Assembly (NCBI GenBank): GCA_016786495.1
Contig: JAEUUJ010000002.1
Location: 18,106-82,105 of the forward strand
Source of the DNA: Cyclobacteriaceae bacterium
Lineage (GTDB): Bacteria; Bacteroidota; Bacteroidia; Cytophagales; Cyclobacteriaceae
Direction of reading: 5' to 3'
DNA length: 64,000 nt
The position numbers were made by a program, and so were the translations under genes. Numbering within the stretch: position 1 is the stretch's first letter; every line of letters begins with the position of its first letter. Below, one piece after another: positions 16,015 to 25,776 of the stretch. A model generated the notes under the pieces. It was given only the letters and a program-made list of their open reading frames with translations, did no database searches and was not told the DNA's origin.

Positions 16015-16788
16015 TCAGGTGGTGGCTTTTACGAGAAAGCTATGGATAAGATTCACCGTCTCGGCTTCTTTTTCAAACATGCCCATGTGTGCGGCATCCC
16101 GGACAATGTGAAGATTGGATTTGGTGGCCAATTTGGCCTGTTTTTGCAACGTTTCTACCGGAATCACGGTGTCTTTCTCTCCTGCAACGAAGATTATCGG
16201 TTTATTAAATTTTTGGATAACGCCTGTTAGGTCAGGGCGGTCGCGCATTGCTTTCGCGTAGCCGATCAATGTCGCTTGTCTGGTTTGCAGGGCCATCTTC
16301 ACCGCGGCCGGAATGTCGGGGTGTGCTTTATCGTAAAACAGTGGGGGGATAAACGTTTCAATGAAGGGTTCAACTCCATTCTTCGTAACAAATTCAATGA
16401 CCTTGTTACGCGAAGCTTTCCGCTCATCACTATCCGCGTAAGCCGTAGAATGAAACAACCCAAATGCCGAAAACAATTCCGGCTGTTGATTTACCATAGC
16501 CAGTGTGACGTATCCGCCCAGGCTATGTCCGATGGGTATGCATTGCTTTATCTTCAAACTTGTCAGAAGCTTGCGAATAGCGCTCGCAGCATCTGCTACT
16601 GAAAAGTTATCGGGTAATGGGGTACTTTGACCAAAACCCGGAAGATCGACTGAAATAACGCGGAAATCGTTGGCAAGTTGTTTTCCAAAACGCGACCAGA
16701 CCTCGTGCGTTTCGCAGAACCCATGAATCAATATTACCGGGAATCCTTCACCATGGTCGGTATAGAAAACATCAGCAGCCTCAGGCAT
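16015..16788 (-). CDS. Alpha/beta hydrolase
   Basis: A 257-residue alpha/beta-hydrolase fold protein. Oxyanion-hole motif HGFCETHEVW lies near residue 20; the nucleophile elbow is GHSLGG (catalytic Ser, about residue 91); the acid is in GEKDTVIP and the catalytic His in DAAHMGMFEK. Substrate is unknown; members include esterases, haloperoxidase-like enzymes and epoxide hydrolases. It overlaps the 3' end of dxs by 8 bp (16781-16788), which suggests translational coupling, although a link to isoprenoid synthesis is only inferred. Confidence 0.9.
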   Translation of the reverse strand: MPEAADVFYTDHGEGFPVILIHGFCETHEVWSRFGKQLANDFRVISVDLPGFGQSTPLPDNFSVADAASAIRKLLTSLKIKQCIPIGHSLGGYVTLAMVNQQPELFSAFGLFHSTAYADSDERKASRNKVIEFVTKNGVEPFIETFIPPLFYDKAHPDIPAAVKMALQTRQATLIGYAKAMRDRPDLTGVIQKFNKPIIFVAGEKDTVIPVETLQKQAKLATKSNLHIVRDAAHMGMFEKEAETVNLIHSFLVKATT

Positions 16789-18703
16789 GCTTAACTGCTT
16801 TCAACATCTCCATCACGGCCTTTTCGATGTGTTCCGGATCAAATCCCGCCTCGTGTTGAAGTTCGATTTGTTCGCCATGCTCAATCACCGCATCCGGGAT
16901 ACCGAGACGTTTTACATCTGCCGTGTAGTGATGGTCGGCCATGAATTCGAGCACTGCGCTTCCAAAGCCACCGTCCACACATCCATCTTCAACCGTAATA
17001 ACTTTCGTGTATTTGCTGAAAACTTCGTGCAGGAGCTTCTCATCAATGGGTTTTACAAACCGCATGTCGAAGTGACCAACACGGATATTTTGCTTTTCGA
17101 GCTTTTCACAAACTTCCACCGCATAGTTGCCGATGTGGCCGATCGTTAGAATTGCCAGATCATCGCCATTGCGAAGTTTGCGGCCCGTACCAATTTCAAT
17201 TTCTTCAAACGGAGTTCTCCATTCGGGCATTACACCCTGACCCCTCGGGTATCGGATTGAGAATGCCTGACCTTTTCTTGGCTTCGATGCCGTGTACATC
17301 AGGTTTCTGAGTTCCTGTTCATTCATCGGAGCAGAAACGATCATGTTCGGAATACACCGGAAATAGGCGATGTCGTACGCACCGTGGTGTGTAGGACCAT
17401 CTGCGCCGGCAAATCCCGCGCGATCAAGACAGAAGTTCACCGGTAGGTCCTGAATGCATACATCGTGAATTACCTGGTCGTAGGCCCGCTGCATGAACGA
17501 ACTGTAAATGTTGCAGAACGGAACCAGTCCCTGCGTGGCAAGACCAGCAGAAAACGTAACTGCGTGCTGTTCGGCAATACCGACATCAAATGCGCGGTCG
17601 GGCATTTCCTTCATCATGATATTCATCGATGAGCCCGAAGGCATTGCAGGAGTAATGCCCACAATTTTTCCATTGGCTTTTGCAAGCTCTACCAGCGTAT
17701 GACCAAACACATCCTGATATTTAGGAGGCTGTGGTTTTTCGTGAACCTTCTTATAAATCTCGCCCGTGATTTTGTCGAACACTCCCGGTGCATGCCACGT
17801 GGTAGCGTTACCTTTTTCAGAAGGGCCGTAACCCTTTCCTTTTACGGTCACGCAGTGAAGAATTTTCGGGCCCTTAATATCTTTCAGATCATTCAACACG
17901 CTGGTCAGATGATTAACATCGTGCCCGTCAACCGGACCGAAGTAACGCAGGTTGAGCGACTCAAATAAATTGCTTTGACTCAACAATGCCGACTTAATGC
18001 TATTCTCAATCTTCGAAACAATCTCCTGAGCATTCTTTCCAAAGTGAGAGAACTTACCCAGCATGTTCCAAACATCATCCTTCAGTTTGTTGTATGTTTT
18101 GGATGTTGTGATATCGGTGAGATAATCCTTTAAAGCACCCACATTCGGATCAATCGACATACAGTTGTCGTTGAGGATGATCAGAACATTGGTGTCAGAT
18201 ACTCCGGCATGATTAAGGCCTTCAAACGCCATTCCTCCGGTTAAGGCACCGTCACCGATTACTGCGATATGTTGTTTGTCTGTTAGCCCGAGATACTTCG
18301 AAGCCACGGCCATGCCTAAGGCTGCTGAAACCGATGTTGAAGAGTGGCCTACGCCAAACGTATCGTATTCACTTTCTTTCCGTTTGGGGAACCCTGAAAT
18401 ACCACCGTACATCCGGTTGGTATGAAAAGCGTCTTTCCGGCCGGTTAGAATTTTATGACCATAGGCCTGGTGGCCTACATCCCACACGAGCTGGTCGTAC
18501 GGAGTATTGAAAACATAATGGAGGGCAACCGTAAGTTCAACCACCCCGAGGCTGGCACCAAAATGACCTCCATACACCGACACGTTATCAATAATAAAGT
18601 GTCGAAGTTCATCACAAAGCTGCACGAGCTGTGCCTGATCGAGTTTTTTAAGGTCGGCAGGGCTGTTGATTTTCTTCAGTAGTGGCCCGGGAGTTATCAG
18701 CAT
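16781..18703 (-). CDS. dxs: 1-deoxy-D-xylulose-5-phosphate synthase
   Basis: Thiamine diphosphate enzyme that condenses pyruvate and glyceraldehyde 3-phosphate, the first step of the MEP isoprenoid pathway. The 640 residues match the usual 620-640. Seen in order: the HFGASLGVVELTVALHY start, VWDVGHQAYGHKILTGR, the TPP-binding GDGALTGGMAFEGLNHAG...NDN, HCVTVKGKGYGPSE, then the transketolase pyrimidine-binding domain (DVGIAEQHAVTFSAGLA) and DRAGFAGADGPTHHG, and the C-terminal domain with IEHGEQ. The downstream hydrolase overlaps its end. The polyprenyl synthase at 49561 would use its products. Confidence 0.97.
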   Translation of the reverse strand: MLITPGPLLKKINSPADLKKLDQAQLVQLCDELRHFIIDNVSVYGGHFGASLGVVELTVALHYVFNTPYDQLVWDVGHQAYGHKILTGRKDAFHTNRMYGGISGFPKRKESEYDTFGVGHSSTSVSAALGMAVASKYLGLTDKQHIAVIGDGALTGGMAFEGLNHAGVSDTNVLIILNDNCMSIDPNVGALKDYLTDITTSKTYNKLKDDVWNMLGKFSHFGKNAQEIVSKIENSIKSALLSQSNLFESLNLRYFGPVDGHDVNHLTSVLNDLKDIKGPKILHCVTVKGKGYGPSEKGNATTWHAPGVFDKITGEIYKKVHEKPQPPKYQDVFGHTLVELAKANGKIVGITPAMPSGSSMNIMMKEMPDRAFDVGIAEQHAVTFSAGLATQGLVPFCNIYSSFMQRAYDQVIHDVCIQDLPVNFCLDRAGFAGADGPTHHGAYDIAYFRCIPNMIVSAPMNEQELRNLMYTASKPRKGQAFSIRYPRGQGVMPEWRTPFEEIEIGTGRKLRNGDDLAILTIGHIGNYAVEVCEKLEKQNIRVGHFDMRFVKPIDEKLLHEVFSKYTKVITVEDGCVDGGFGSAVLEFMADHHYTADVKRLGIPDAVIEHGEQIELQHEAGFDPEHIEKAVMEMLKAVKHA

Positions 18704-18785
18704 TTACGGTGTTTTTTCTATTAACAGCCAATTAAGTTAAAGGTTTAAAACGCATACGCAAAGTGCTGTGTTTCAGAACCAGGTG

Positions 18786-18793
18786 CAAAGATA
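18786..18793 (-). promoter_or_regulatory. Candidate -7 box of dxs
   Basis: Read on the minus strand, TATCTTTG matches TAnnTTTG perfectly and lies 83 bp before the dxs start. The -33 region is weak. It sits in the 157-bp divergent gap shared with scpA. Confidence 0.5.
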
Positions 18794-18833
18794 GATATTT
18801 CCGGCAGGTCGGAATTTTATGGTGGATTATGGG

Positions 18834-18841
18834 TAAATTTG
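18834..18841 (+). promoter_or_regulatory. Candidate -7 box of scpA
   Basis: TAAATTTG matches TAnnTTTG perfectly and ends 19 bp before the scpA ATG, implying a leader of about 12 nt. The -33 region is weak. Confidence 0.5.
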
Positions 18842-18860
18842 CCGTTCGATTTTTGGGGAT

Positions 18861-19655
18861 ATGACGGCACAGGACAATTTTGAGGTAAAACTCCCGCTTT
18901 TTGAAGGGCCTTTCGACCTTCTCCTGTTTTTTATTGAACGGGACGAGTTGGACATCTATGATATTCCCATTTCCCGTATCACCAAGGATTTTCTGGACTA
19001 CCTCCATCATTTGGAGCAGTTGAACGTAGATGTTGCCAGCGAATTTATTCTGGTAGCCGCTACGTTGATGCGTATCAAATCAAAAATGTTACTGCCGCGT
19101 CCACAGATTGACGAGCAGGGCAACGAGATTGACCCGCGCGAAGAACTTGTTAAGCATCTTCTGGAGTACAAGAAGTATAAATCGGTGATCGACAGCTTCC
19201 ACAAAATGGAAGAAATCGAGCTGATGAAGGAGAAGCGCGGCAACCTGATGAAGGAACTGAAAGTGTTAGCGGAAAGCAGCAACGTGGAAGCCGAACTTCA
19301 GGATGTTGACTTGTTCAAGCTGATGACGGTTTTTGAAAAAGTTCTCAAGCGCCAGGAAGAAGAAAAGAATAAACCGGTTCACCAGGTTATTCAATATCCC
19401 TATACGATTGAAGGGCAGCGTGAATTCCTGCTCGGTCAGGTAACAACGAAAAAGCGTGTATCGTTTATGGAGATCGTTGAAACCTATCAAACCCGCATTG
19501 CGCTGATTTTTAATTTCCTCGCAATACTGGATTTGTTAGCGCAAGGGATGCTCGCCATTCAGGTGGGGGAAGGTTATAACAATTTCTGGATCACCGACCC
19601 GGAAACCGCGAAGGAAGAGCAACAACCTTCCGAGACTGAAACGCCAACAGTCTGA
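18861..19655 (+). CDS. scpA: Segregation and condensation protein A
   Basis: Kleisin subunit that bridges SMC heads in the bacterial condensin complex, needed for chromosome compaction and segregation. The 264-residue protein begins with the family signature FEVKLPLFEGPFDLLLFFIERDELDIYDIPISRITKDFLDYL, and continues with LMRIKSKMLLPRP. The C-terminal winged-helix end includes VSFMEIVETYQTRIALIFNFLAILDL. ATG at 18861 gives this start. No scpB is seen nearby, so the partner must be encoded elsewhere. Its stop is one base from the stop of the convergent tolC-like gene. Confidence 0.95.
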   Translation: MTAQDNFEVKLPLFEGPFDLLLFFIERDELDIYDIPISRITKDFLDYLHHLEQLNVDVASEFILVAATLMRIKSKMLLPRPQIDEQGNEIDPREELVKHLLEYKKYKSVIDSFHKMEEIELMKEKRGNLMKELKVLAESSNVEAELQDVDLFKLMTVFEKVLKRQEEEKNKPVHQVIQYPYTIEGQREFLLGQVTTKKRVSFMEIVETYQTRIALIFNFLAILDLLAQGMLAIQVGEGYNNFWITDPETAKEEQQPSETETPTV

Positions 19656-19656
19656 T

Positions 19657-20973
19657 CTATTTCAACAGGCTTCCGTTCAGCCGGAGCAATTCTGTCTCAG
19701 CAACTTTGGTATTGTATCGCGCAGCGATCAGACGGTTGTAGGCTTCCGCCAGGCTTTGTTGCGCTGTACGAAGTTCAATGAATGTGGCCACTCCCCGTTT
19801 AAAGCTCTCTAACGCGATCGAAACGTTTTCGCGTGCAAGAGAAATGTTCTCTTCTTCTATTACCAGAATTTTCTTCGTGTTGTCGTAATTCACATACGCA
19901 TTTCTGACTGCCACGTCAACCGACTGCTTTTGCTGGTTGTAGAGGAGTTCTTGTCTGCGCACGTTAATCCGCGCTTGCTGAACATTGCGGGTGATGTTGA
20001 ATCCATTCAGAATCGGCAGGGTCATGGAGAAGCCGTACGTAAAGCCATTAATCTGACTTTCGAGCGAGGAGAATGGGTTGATCAGCTTGGTGTTGTTTGT
20101 TTTTGAATAATTGTAGGCTCCGTTGAAATTAATGATGGGCGAACGACTTGCGCGGCTTTCGCGCAGCATCAGGCTGGCGATCTCGCGGTTCTTGTCGGTA
20201 CTCAATAGTTGATAGTTTTTATTCTCAATGTCCGCCGAAATTTCCGGCTCCCGGATGTCCAGATTGATCAGGATTGTATCCGCTACGTCGTAGTTGGCAG
20301 GAAGTCTGAGCCCAACCAGTCCATTGAGTTGATCTTTCAATTGGGCAATTAAGGTTTCCTGTTGGATAGCCAGCGTGCGCTGTGCGTTCAAATCGACTTT
20401 TGCCTGCAGCAATTCCGGTCGCGCGCCTATGCCGACATCAACCTTACGATCGGCAACTTTAACACGTTCTTCGTTTACCGACATGAGCTCCTGAATGGCC
20501 TTCAACTGTTGTTTCTGTCGGACAATGTTGTAATAATTAACAATCACGGCAGAGATTGAATTAACCATTTGGTTCTTCACGTTCAATTCTCCCTGGGCGG
20601 CAATCTGCTCCAGCCGCTCGCGCGTTGCAAACATTTTTGTTCCATCAAAAAGTGTCCACACAGCCTGAAGCGAAGCAGTGGCGTTATTTGATTTTGCGTC
20701 ACCGCTAACGTTTCTCGATTCATCCGCGAATGCGAATTCCTGATGATTTGAATTCCAATTGGTGGCAGCCGTTCCGTTTAGCTGCGGAAGCAACGCTCCA
20801 ACACTGTATTTTTCATCGGTCCGCGCCGAAAGGGAAAGATTTTGCGCCAATTGCACGTCGTAATTTTCTTTCAGCGCAAGCGCAATTGCTTCTTCCAGCG
20901 TAACCAATTCCTGCGCAACCCCCTGCTCACCGAAAACAAGGATCAACAGAACTACCAATAACCTAAACTTCAT
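19657..20973 (-). CDS. TolC family outer-membrane efflux protein
   Basis: The 438-residue product is the outer-membrane channel of the tripartite pump encoded just upstream. A signal peptide (MKFRLLVVLLILVFGEQGVAQ) is followed by two OEP repeats with long heptad-rich helices (LVTLEEAIALALKENYDVQLAQNLSL near the start; ARENVSIALESFKRGVATFIELRTAQQSLAEAYNRL at the end). Start ATG at 20973 is chosen because it makes the signal peptide; the frame extends 15 codons upstream into the pump gene. It overlaps the pump gene by 11 bp, consistent with coupled translation. Confidence 0.93.
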   Translation of the reverse strand: MKFRLLVVLLILVFGEQGVAQELVTLEEAIALALKENYDVQLAQNLSLSARTDEKYSVGALLPQLNGTAATNWNSNHQEFAFADESRNVSGDAKSNNATASLQAVWTLFDGTKMFATRERLEQIAAQGELNVKNQMVNSISAVIVNYYNIVRQKQQLKAIQELMSVNEERVKVADRKVDVGIGARPELLQAKVDLNAQRTLAIQQETLIAQLKDQLNGLVGLRLPANYDVADTILINLDIREPEISADIENKNYQLLSTDKNREIASLMLRESRASRSPIINFNGAYNYSKTNNTKLINPFSSLESQINGFTYGFSMTLPILNGFNITRNVQQARINVRRQELLYNQQKQSVDVAVRNAYVNYDNTKKILVIEEENISLARENVSIALESFKRGVATFIELRTAQQSLAEAYNRLIAARYNTKVAETELLRLNGSLLK

Positions 20974-23900
20974 ACGCCAATTCATTTTTTGAGGCAGGAA
21001 CTTCATCGCCAAATTCAATATGTTTTGGCTTTCGCGACAAGTATGAATACACCGCTGGAATTACAAACAATGTAAGCACAAGGGAGAACATGATACCTCC
21101 CACGATCACAATTCCCAACGGCTGACGACTTGTGGAAGCTGCGCCAAGCGAAAGTGCAATCGGCAAGGTACCCAGCGCCATCGCTAAACTTGTCATTAAA
21201 ATCGGGCGAAGACGAAGTCGGGATGCCTCCAATACGGCCTCCATTTTAGAAAGACCCTCTTCGCGTTTCTGGTTTGCAAATTCGACAATCAAAATACCAT
21301 TTTTTGTTACGAGGCCAATCAGCATAATCATACCGATCTGTGAAAATATGTTGATGGTTTGCCCGAAAATATAAAGGCAAATCAGTGCGCCCGGAATGGC
21401 CAGCAACACCGTAACCATCACGATAATCGGATCGACAAAACTTTCAAACTGTGCAGACAGGATCAGATAGATGAGCAGCAACGCCAGGATGAAAGCAAAC
21501 GTTGTATTGCTCGCGCTTTCAGCATAGTCGCGGGATGTTCCGGCTAACGAAGTGGTAAATGAATCATCAAGCAGTTTTGCTTTGATGTTTTCCATAGCCT
21601 CAATACCATCGCCTACGGTTCGTCCGGGTGCTAATCCGGCAGAAATCGTTGCTGACTTGTACCGATTAAAGTGATACAGGGATGGCGGGGTTGTCGACTC
21701 CTCGATGGTTACGAGGTTGTCAATCGACACGAGTTCACCGGAACGGGTACGCACATACAGATTCTTCAAATCGCTTGGATCATCGCGGTTCACGCGCGAT
21801 ACCTGCCCCATCACCTGGTACTGTTTACCCTCTTTCGTAAAATACCCAAAGCGCAGGTTGCTGTACGCGAGCTGTAACGTTTGAGCGATGTCCTGAACGC
21901 TCACGCCTAATTGCGTTGCTTTAAGCCTGTTAATGCTAACCTTCAACTCAGGTTTATTGAATTTCAAGTCTACATCAACCGTTTGAAGGACCGGATTGGA
22001 GTTTGCTGCTTCCAGAAATTTGGGAAGAACATCCCGCAGTTTGTCGAAATTATTGTTTTGAATTACGAATTGCACTGGCTGCCCGCCTCGCCTGTTAACC
22101 GAGATGGTTTGTTCCTGAATGGCAAAAGCTCGACCCTGCGGATACCGGCTCAGGTTGCGATTGACCATATCCACGATTTGCTGCTGGGACCTTTGCCTTT
22201 GCTCGGGATCCACGAGGGTTGCCCGTACGAACCCTGTATTTACGGAACCTGACCCGGTGAAACCCGGAGCGGTTACAGAAAGCGCAGTGCGATATTCCGG
22301 AACCGAGTCCATAATTAACTGCGTGAGATCGTTCACGTAGTTATCCATGTACTCAAAAGCCGTTCCTTCGGGAGCCGTCAATTGCAGCCTGAACTGGTTA
22401 CGGTCTTCCATGGGCGCGAGCTCCGACTGAAGATTGATCCCTGCAAAATACCCACCGACAATACAACAGATAATCAGCAGCACAGCAACCCAGCGGATTT
22501 TCATGAACGATGAAAGCCAGCGCTGATACGCGCTTTCCATTCCGGTAAAGAATGGTTCGGTAACACGGTAGAACCACGAGTGTACGCCTTGCTTTCCGGA
22601 AAGTTTTACACTTAATACTGGTGTCAGCGTAAGCGAAACAAAACATGAAATCAATACGGCTCCGGCAACAACAACTCCAAATTCACGGAATAATCGACCG
22701 GTAAATCCCTGCAAAAACAGGATCGGCAGAAACACGACCGCCAGTGTGACGGAGGTTGAAATAACCGCGAAGAAAATTTCCTTTGCTCCTTCCCGGGCCG
22801 CACGGTATTTATTCATACCCTGCTCAAGCTTCTTGTAAATGTTCTCCGTCACAACAATACCGTCATCTACTACTAGGCCGGTCGCGAGTACAATCCCCAG
22901 CATGGTTAGCACGTTTATTGAAAACCCACACAGGTACATGATAAAGAATGTTGAGATCAGCGAAACCGGAATATCAATCAGCGGACGCAAGGCGATAATC
23001 GGGTCGCGGAAGAACAGGTAGATGATTAACACCACCAGTAAAAATGAAATCAACAGTGTTTCTTCCACTTCGGAAATCGACCGCTTGATGAACACCGTTT
23101 GATCAAGCGCAATGTTGAGCGTGATGTCGGACGGCACTTCTTTTTCAATTTGGGCCATGCGCTTGTAAAACTCATCTGAGATGGAGACGTAGTTCGCACC
23201 CGGAAGCGGTACGATCGCCAGCCCAATCATTGGAATGCGGCTTTCGCGGAGTACCGACTCTTCATTTTCCGGACCCAAGACCGCCTGGCCAACATCCTTT
23301 AACCGGATATCACCCGTTTCCGTGCCCGACTTAATAATGACGTTGCTGAAATCCTCCTCGGTATACAACCGACCGAAGGTTCTTACGGTTAATTCCGTAT
23401 TGTTTCCATAAATCTTACCGGAAGGCAGTTCAACGTTTTCGCGGCTAAGCGCCTGCTGAACATCCAATGCTGTTAAGCTATATGCGCTCAATTTAGAAGG
23501 ATCAAGCCAAATGCGCATGGCATATCTGCGTTCGCCCCACACCTGGATGCTGCTTACTCCGGGGATGGTCTGCAACCGCTCAACGAGTACGTTATTACAA
23601 TACTCTGTCAGCTCGAGTTGATCTCTTGTATTGCTCTGCACGGTCATTGAAATAATGGCGTCAGAGTTTGCATCGGCTTTCGAAACAACCGGTGGCGATG
23701 TTAGATCCTGCGGAAGTGAGCGTACGGCCTGCGAAACTTTATCGCGCACGTCATTCGCAGCCGCTTCCAGGTCAACGCTAAGCTCAAATTCTATGTTGAT
23801 ATTGCTTCTGCCAACACTGGAAGAAGAAGTGATGTTTTTAATTCCGGCAATACCGTTAATCGCCTTCTCAAGCGGCTCGGTGATTTGAGATTCAATAATG

Positions 23901-24070
23901 TCGGCATTGGCACCTGAGTACGATGTGCTCACGTTCACGTTGGGCGGATCGATAGCCGGATAATCGCGGACCCCCAGAAAACTAAACCCGATCACGCCAA
24001 ACACAACAATGATGATGTTCATCACAATTGCGAATACCGGGCGCTTCAGACTTAATTCGGAAATATTCAT
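20963..24070 (-). CDS. RND efflux pump inner-membrane transporter (HAE1/AcrB-like)
   Basis: A 1035-residue proton-driven exporter of drugs or other amphiphilic compounds. It starts MNISELSLKRPVFAIVMNIIIVVFGVIGF, has twelve predicted membrane helices with two large periplasmic loops (PN/PC and docking domains), and carries the proton-relay aspartates in GIVLATGLVVDDGIVVTENIYKKLE (the adjacent DD in TM4). The second half has MIMLIGLVTKNGILIVEFANQKREEG, the TM10-11 hallmark. It sits between the periplasmic adaptor gene (9 bp before) and the tolC-like gene (11-bp overlap), so the three form one operon. Confidence 0.97.
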   Translation of the reverse strand: MNISELSLKRPVFAIVMNIIIVVFGVIGFSFLGVRDYPAIDPPNVNVSTSYSGANADIIESQITEPLEKAINGIAGIKNITSSSSVGRSNINIEFELSVDLEAAANDVRDKVSQAVRSLPQDLTSPPVVSKADANSDAIISMTVQSNTRDQLELTEYCNNVLVERLQTIPGVSSIQVWGERRYAMRIWLDPSKLSAYSLTALDVQQALSRENVELPSGKIYGNNTELTVRTFGRLYTEEDFSNVIIKSGTETGDIRLKDVGQAVLGPENEESVLRESRIPMIGLAIVPLPGANYVSISDEFYKRMAQIEKEVPSDITLNIALDQTVFIKRSISEVEETLLISFLLVVLIIYLFFRDPIIALRPLIDIPVSLISTFFIMYLCGFSINVLTMLGIVLATGLVVDDGIVVTENIYKKLEQGMNKYRAAREGAKEIFFAVISTSVTLAVVFLPILFLQGFTGRLFREFGVVVAGAVLISCFVSLTLTPVLSVKLSGKQGVHSWFYRVTEPFFTGMESAYQRWLSSFMKIRWVAVLLIICCIVGGYFAGINLQSELAPMEDRNQFRLQLTAPEGTAFEYMDNYVNDLTQLIMDSVPEYRTALSVTAPGFTGSGSVNTGFVRATLVDPEQRQRSQQQIVDMVNRNLSRYPQGRAFAIQEQTISVNRRGGQPVQFVIQNNNFDKLRDVLPKFLEAANSNPVLQTVDVDLKFNKPELKVSINRLKATQLGVSVQDIAQTLQLAYSNLRFGYFTKEGKQYQVMGQVSRVNRDDPSDLKNLYVRTRSGELVSIDNLVTIEESTTPPSLYHFNRYKSATISAGLAPGRTVGDGIEAMENIKAKLLDDSFTTSLAGTSRDYAESASNTTFAFILALLLIYLILSAQFESFVDPIIVMVTVLLAIPGALICLYIFGQTINIFSQIGMIMLIGLVTKNGILIVEFANQKREEGLSKMEAVLEASRLRLRPILMTSLAMALGTLPIALSLGAASTSRQPLGIVIVGGIMFSLVLTLFVIPAVYSYLSRKPKHIEFGDEVPASKNELAYEV

Positions 24071-24078
24071 CGTGAAAA

Positions 24079-25131
24079 TTATTTAGAAATTCTTTTTACG
24101 CTAACCTTTGCGTTTGGCTTAAGCACCATCAATCCGGTAGTAATCACCGTGTCACCCGCTTTCAATCCGTTTGTAATCTGTACAAACACCGAATCACGCG
24201 CCCCGGTCTCCACTATATTAAACACAACGCTATCCTTACGAAGTACAGCCACTTGTTTGTTGCGGGCCGTTGAAATAACCGCTTGCGTAGGAATCAACAA
24301 GGCATCTGCCGTTTTACCCAACTGAAGACTTACCCGGGCAAATACTCCCGGAACAAGCTCCGTGTCAATTTTATCCACACGTGCACGGATACGCAGCGTT
24401 CGGGTTGTTTGTTCAACGCTGTTTTCAGTAGCGATTACCGTTGCCGCATGGTCGCGCTGGCCACCGTCTACGCGGAAGGTAATCAGGTCACCTTTCTTAA
24501 CTTCCTTGGCATATTTCTCAGGAACCGAAAACTCGAGTTTCAATTCATCTACCTGCCGGATTACGGTGATGATGTCGGCTGGTGAAATGTATGCGCCCAT
24601 ACTCACATTTCTCAAACCAAGCTGGCCGGCATACGGGGCGCGAATTTCGGTTTTAACGATCGCAATCTCAGTCGCCTCAATGTCAACTTCGAGAGTCTCT
24701 ACGTTGAGCTTTACCAAATCGTAGTCCTGCTGACTGATACCCTTGATCTCAAGCAACTGACGCTGGCGTTCCTCGGTGGTTTTCGCGATGGCCAACTGCA
24801 CTTTCAGTTTTTTCAGTTGGGCCTGAAGATCGCCATCAAAGAGCTTCACCAGCAACGCACCTTTTTGCACGGTCGTGCCTTCCGCGACATTTAGCTTCAC
24901 AATACGACCGCTTACTTCTGCGCGAATTTGCGTTTGCTCCGAAGGCATGAGCGAACCGGGAACTTCAATCTTATCGCTGATACTCTGGTTGCGCACAATA
25001 AATCCGTCAACCTCCGGTGTGCGCATTTGACGCGCCTGGCCGGTCGGAGGTACACCCTGTTTTTTGCCACAGCCCGCTACGATGGCACTGATAAATAGGA
25101 TAATTAAAAATTTCGAATACGATTTATTCAT
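24079..25131 (-). CDS. RND efflux periplasmic adaptor lipoprotein
   Basis: 350-residue membrane-fusion protein that links the RND pump to TolC. A signal peptide with lipobox IVAGC makes it a lipoprotein (Cys about residue 21). The biotinyl-lipoyl half-motifs (VSGRIVKLNVAEGTTVQKGALLVKL and AGQLGLRNVSMGAYISPADIITV) flank a hairpin rich in Lys, Glu and Leu (QAQLKKLKVQLAIAKTTEERQRQLLEIKGISQQ). Beta-barrel and MP domains follow. First gene of the efflux operon. Its specificity is not predictable. Confidence 0.95.
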   Translation of the reverse strand: MNKSYSKFLIILFISAIVAGCGKKQGVPPTGQARQMRTPEVDGFIVRNQSISDKIEVPGSLMPSEQTQIRAEVSGRIVKLNVAEGTTVQKGALLVKLFDGDLQAQLKKLKVQLAIAKTTEERQRQLLEIKGISQQDYDLVKLNVETLEVDIEATEIAIVKTEIRAPYAGQLGLRNVSMGAYISPADIITVIRQVDELKLEFSVPEKYAKEVKKGDLITFRVDGGQRDHAATVIATENSVEQTTRTLRIRARVDKIDTELVPGVFARVSLQLGKTADALLIPTQAVISTARNKQVAVLRKDSVVFNIVETGARDSVFVQITNGLKAGDTVITTGLMVLKPNAKVSVKRISK

Positions 25132-25171
25132 TGACGTTCTGATGAATTAGTTCGGTGTTGGTGCCGGCAAA

Positions 25172-25774
25172 CTACTTTGCCATGGAGAGGAATTGTTCGT
25201 GAAGGCCAAGTACCTGAGGTATCAGGGGTGTGCTTTCGTCATTCCGGATTATATAGTCTGCCAGCTTCAATTTTTCCTCTTCCCTCAATTGATTGCGAAT
25301 AATGTTTCTTACCTGTTGTTCCGTACGATGCTTATCGCGCTGGAGTACTCGTTTAATTCTCAGTTCTTCGGGCGCAGAAACTACGATAATCTTGTCGAGT
25401 GCCTGATTCGACTTCGCCTCAAATAATAAGGCGGCTTCTTTTAACACGTAACGGCCGGGTTGCTCCATCACCCACCGGCTGTAGTCTTCGCCCACCCGCG
25501 GATGCACCAGGCTGTTTAACAATGCCAGTTTATCCGGATGGCTAAAAACGTGCTCTGCCAGATACTCCCGGTTCAGACTTCCATCTGAACGGAACGACAA
25601 TACTCCGAATTCTTTCTTGATGTGTGACACTAATATTCCATCGGTGGTCATTAAGGTCTTCGCTCGGCTGTCGGCATCATACACGGGCACTCCGAGTAAT
25701 GCGAAAATGTGACAAACCAGAGACTTACCTGAGCCAATACCTCCGGTTACTCCTATCTGCAAAGGTTTTTTCAA
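25172..25774 (-). CDS. coaE: Dephospho-CoA kinase
   Basis: Phosphorylates the 3'-OH of dephospho-CoA with ATP, the last step of coenzyme A synthesis. The 200-residue P-loop kinase has Walker A GVTGGIGSGKS (residues ~8-18), YDADSRAK, a HP[R]-containing NSLVHPRV helix, and LFEAKSNQALDKIIVVSAPEELRIKRVLQRD. Length and motifs are standard. It is the last gene of the nusB-yajC-ybbR operon, 2 bp after the YbbR gene. Confidence 0.96.
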   Translation of the reverse strand: MKKPLQIGVTGGIGSGKSLVCHIFALLGVPVYDADSRAKTLMTTDGILVSHIKKEFGVLSFRSDGSLNREYLAEHVFSHPDKLALLNSLVHPRVGEDYSRWVMEQPGRYVLKEAALLFEAKSNQALDKIIVVSAPEELRIKRVLQRDKHRTEQQVRNIIRNQLREEEKLKLADYIIRNDESTPLIPQVLGLHEQFLSMAK

Positions 25775-25776
25775 AT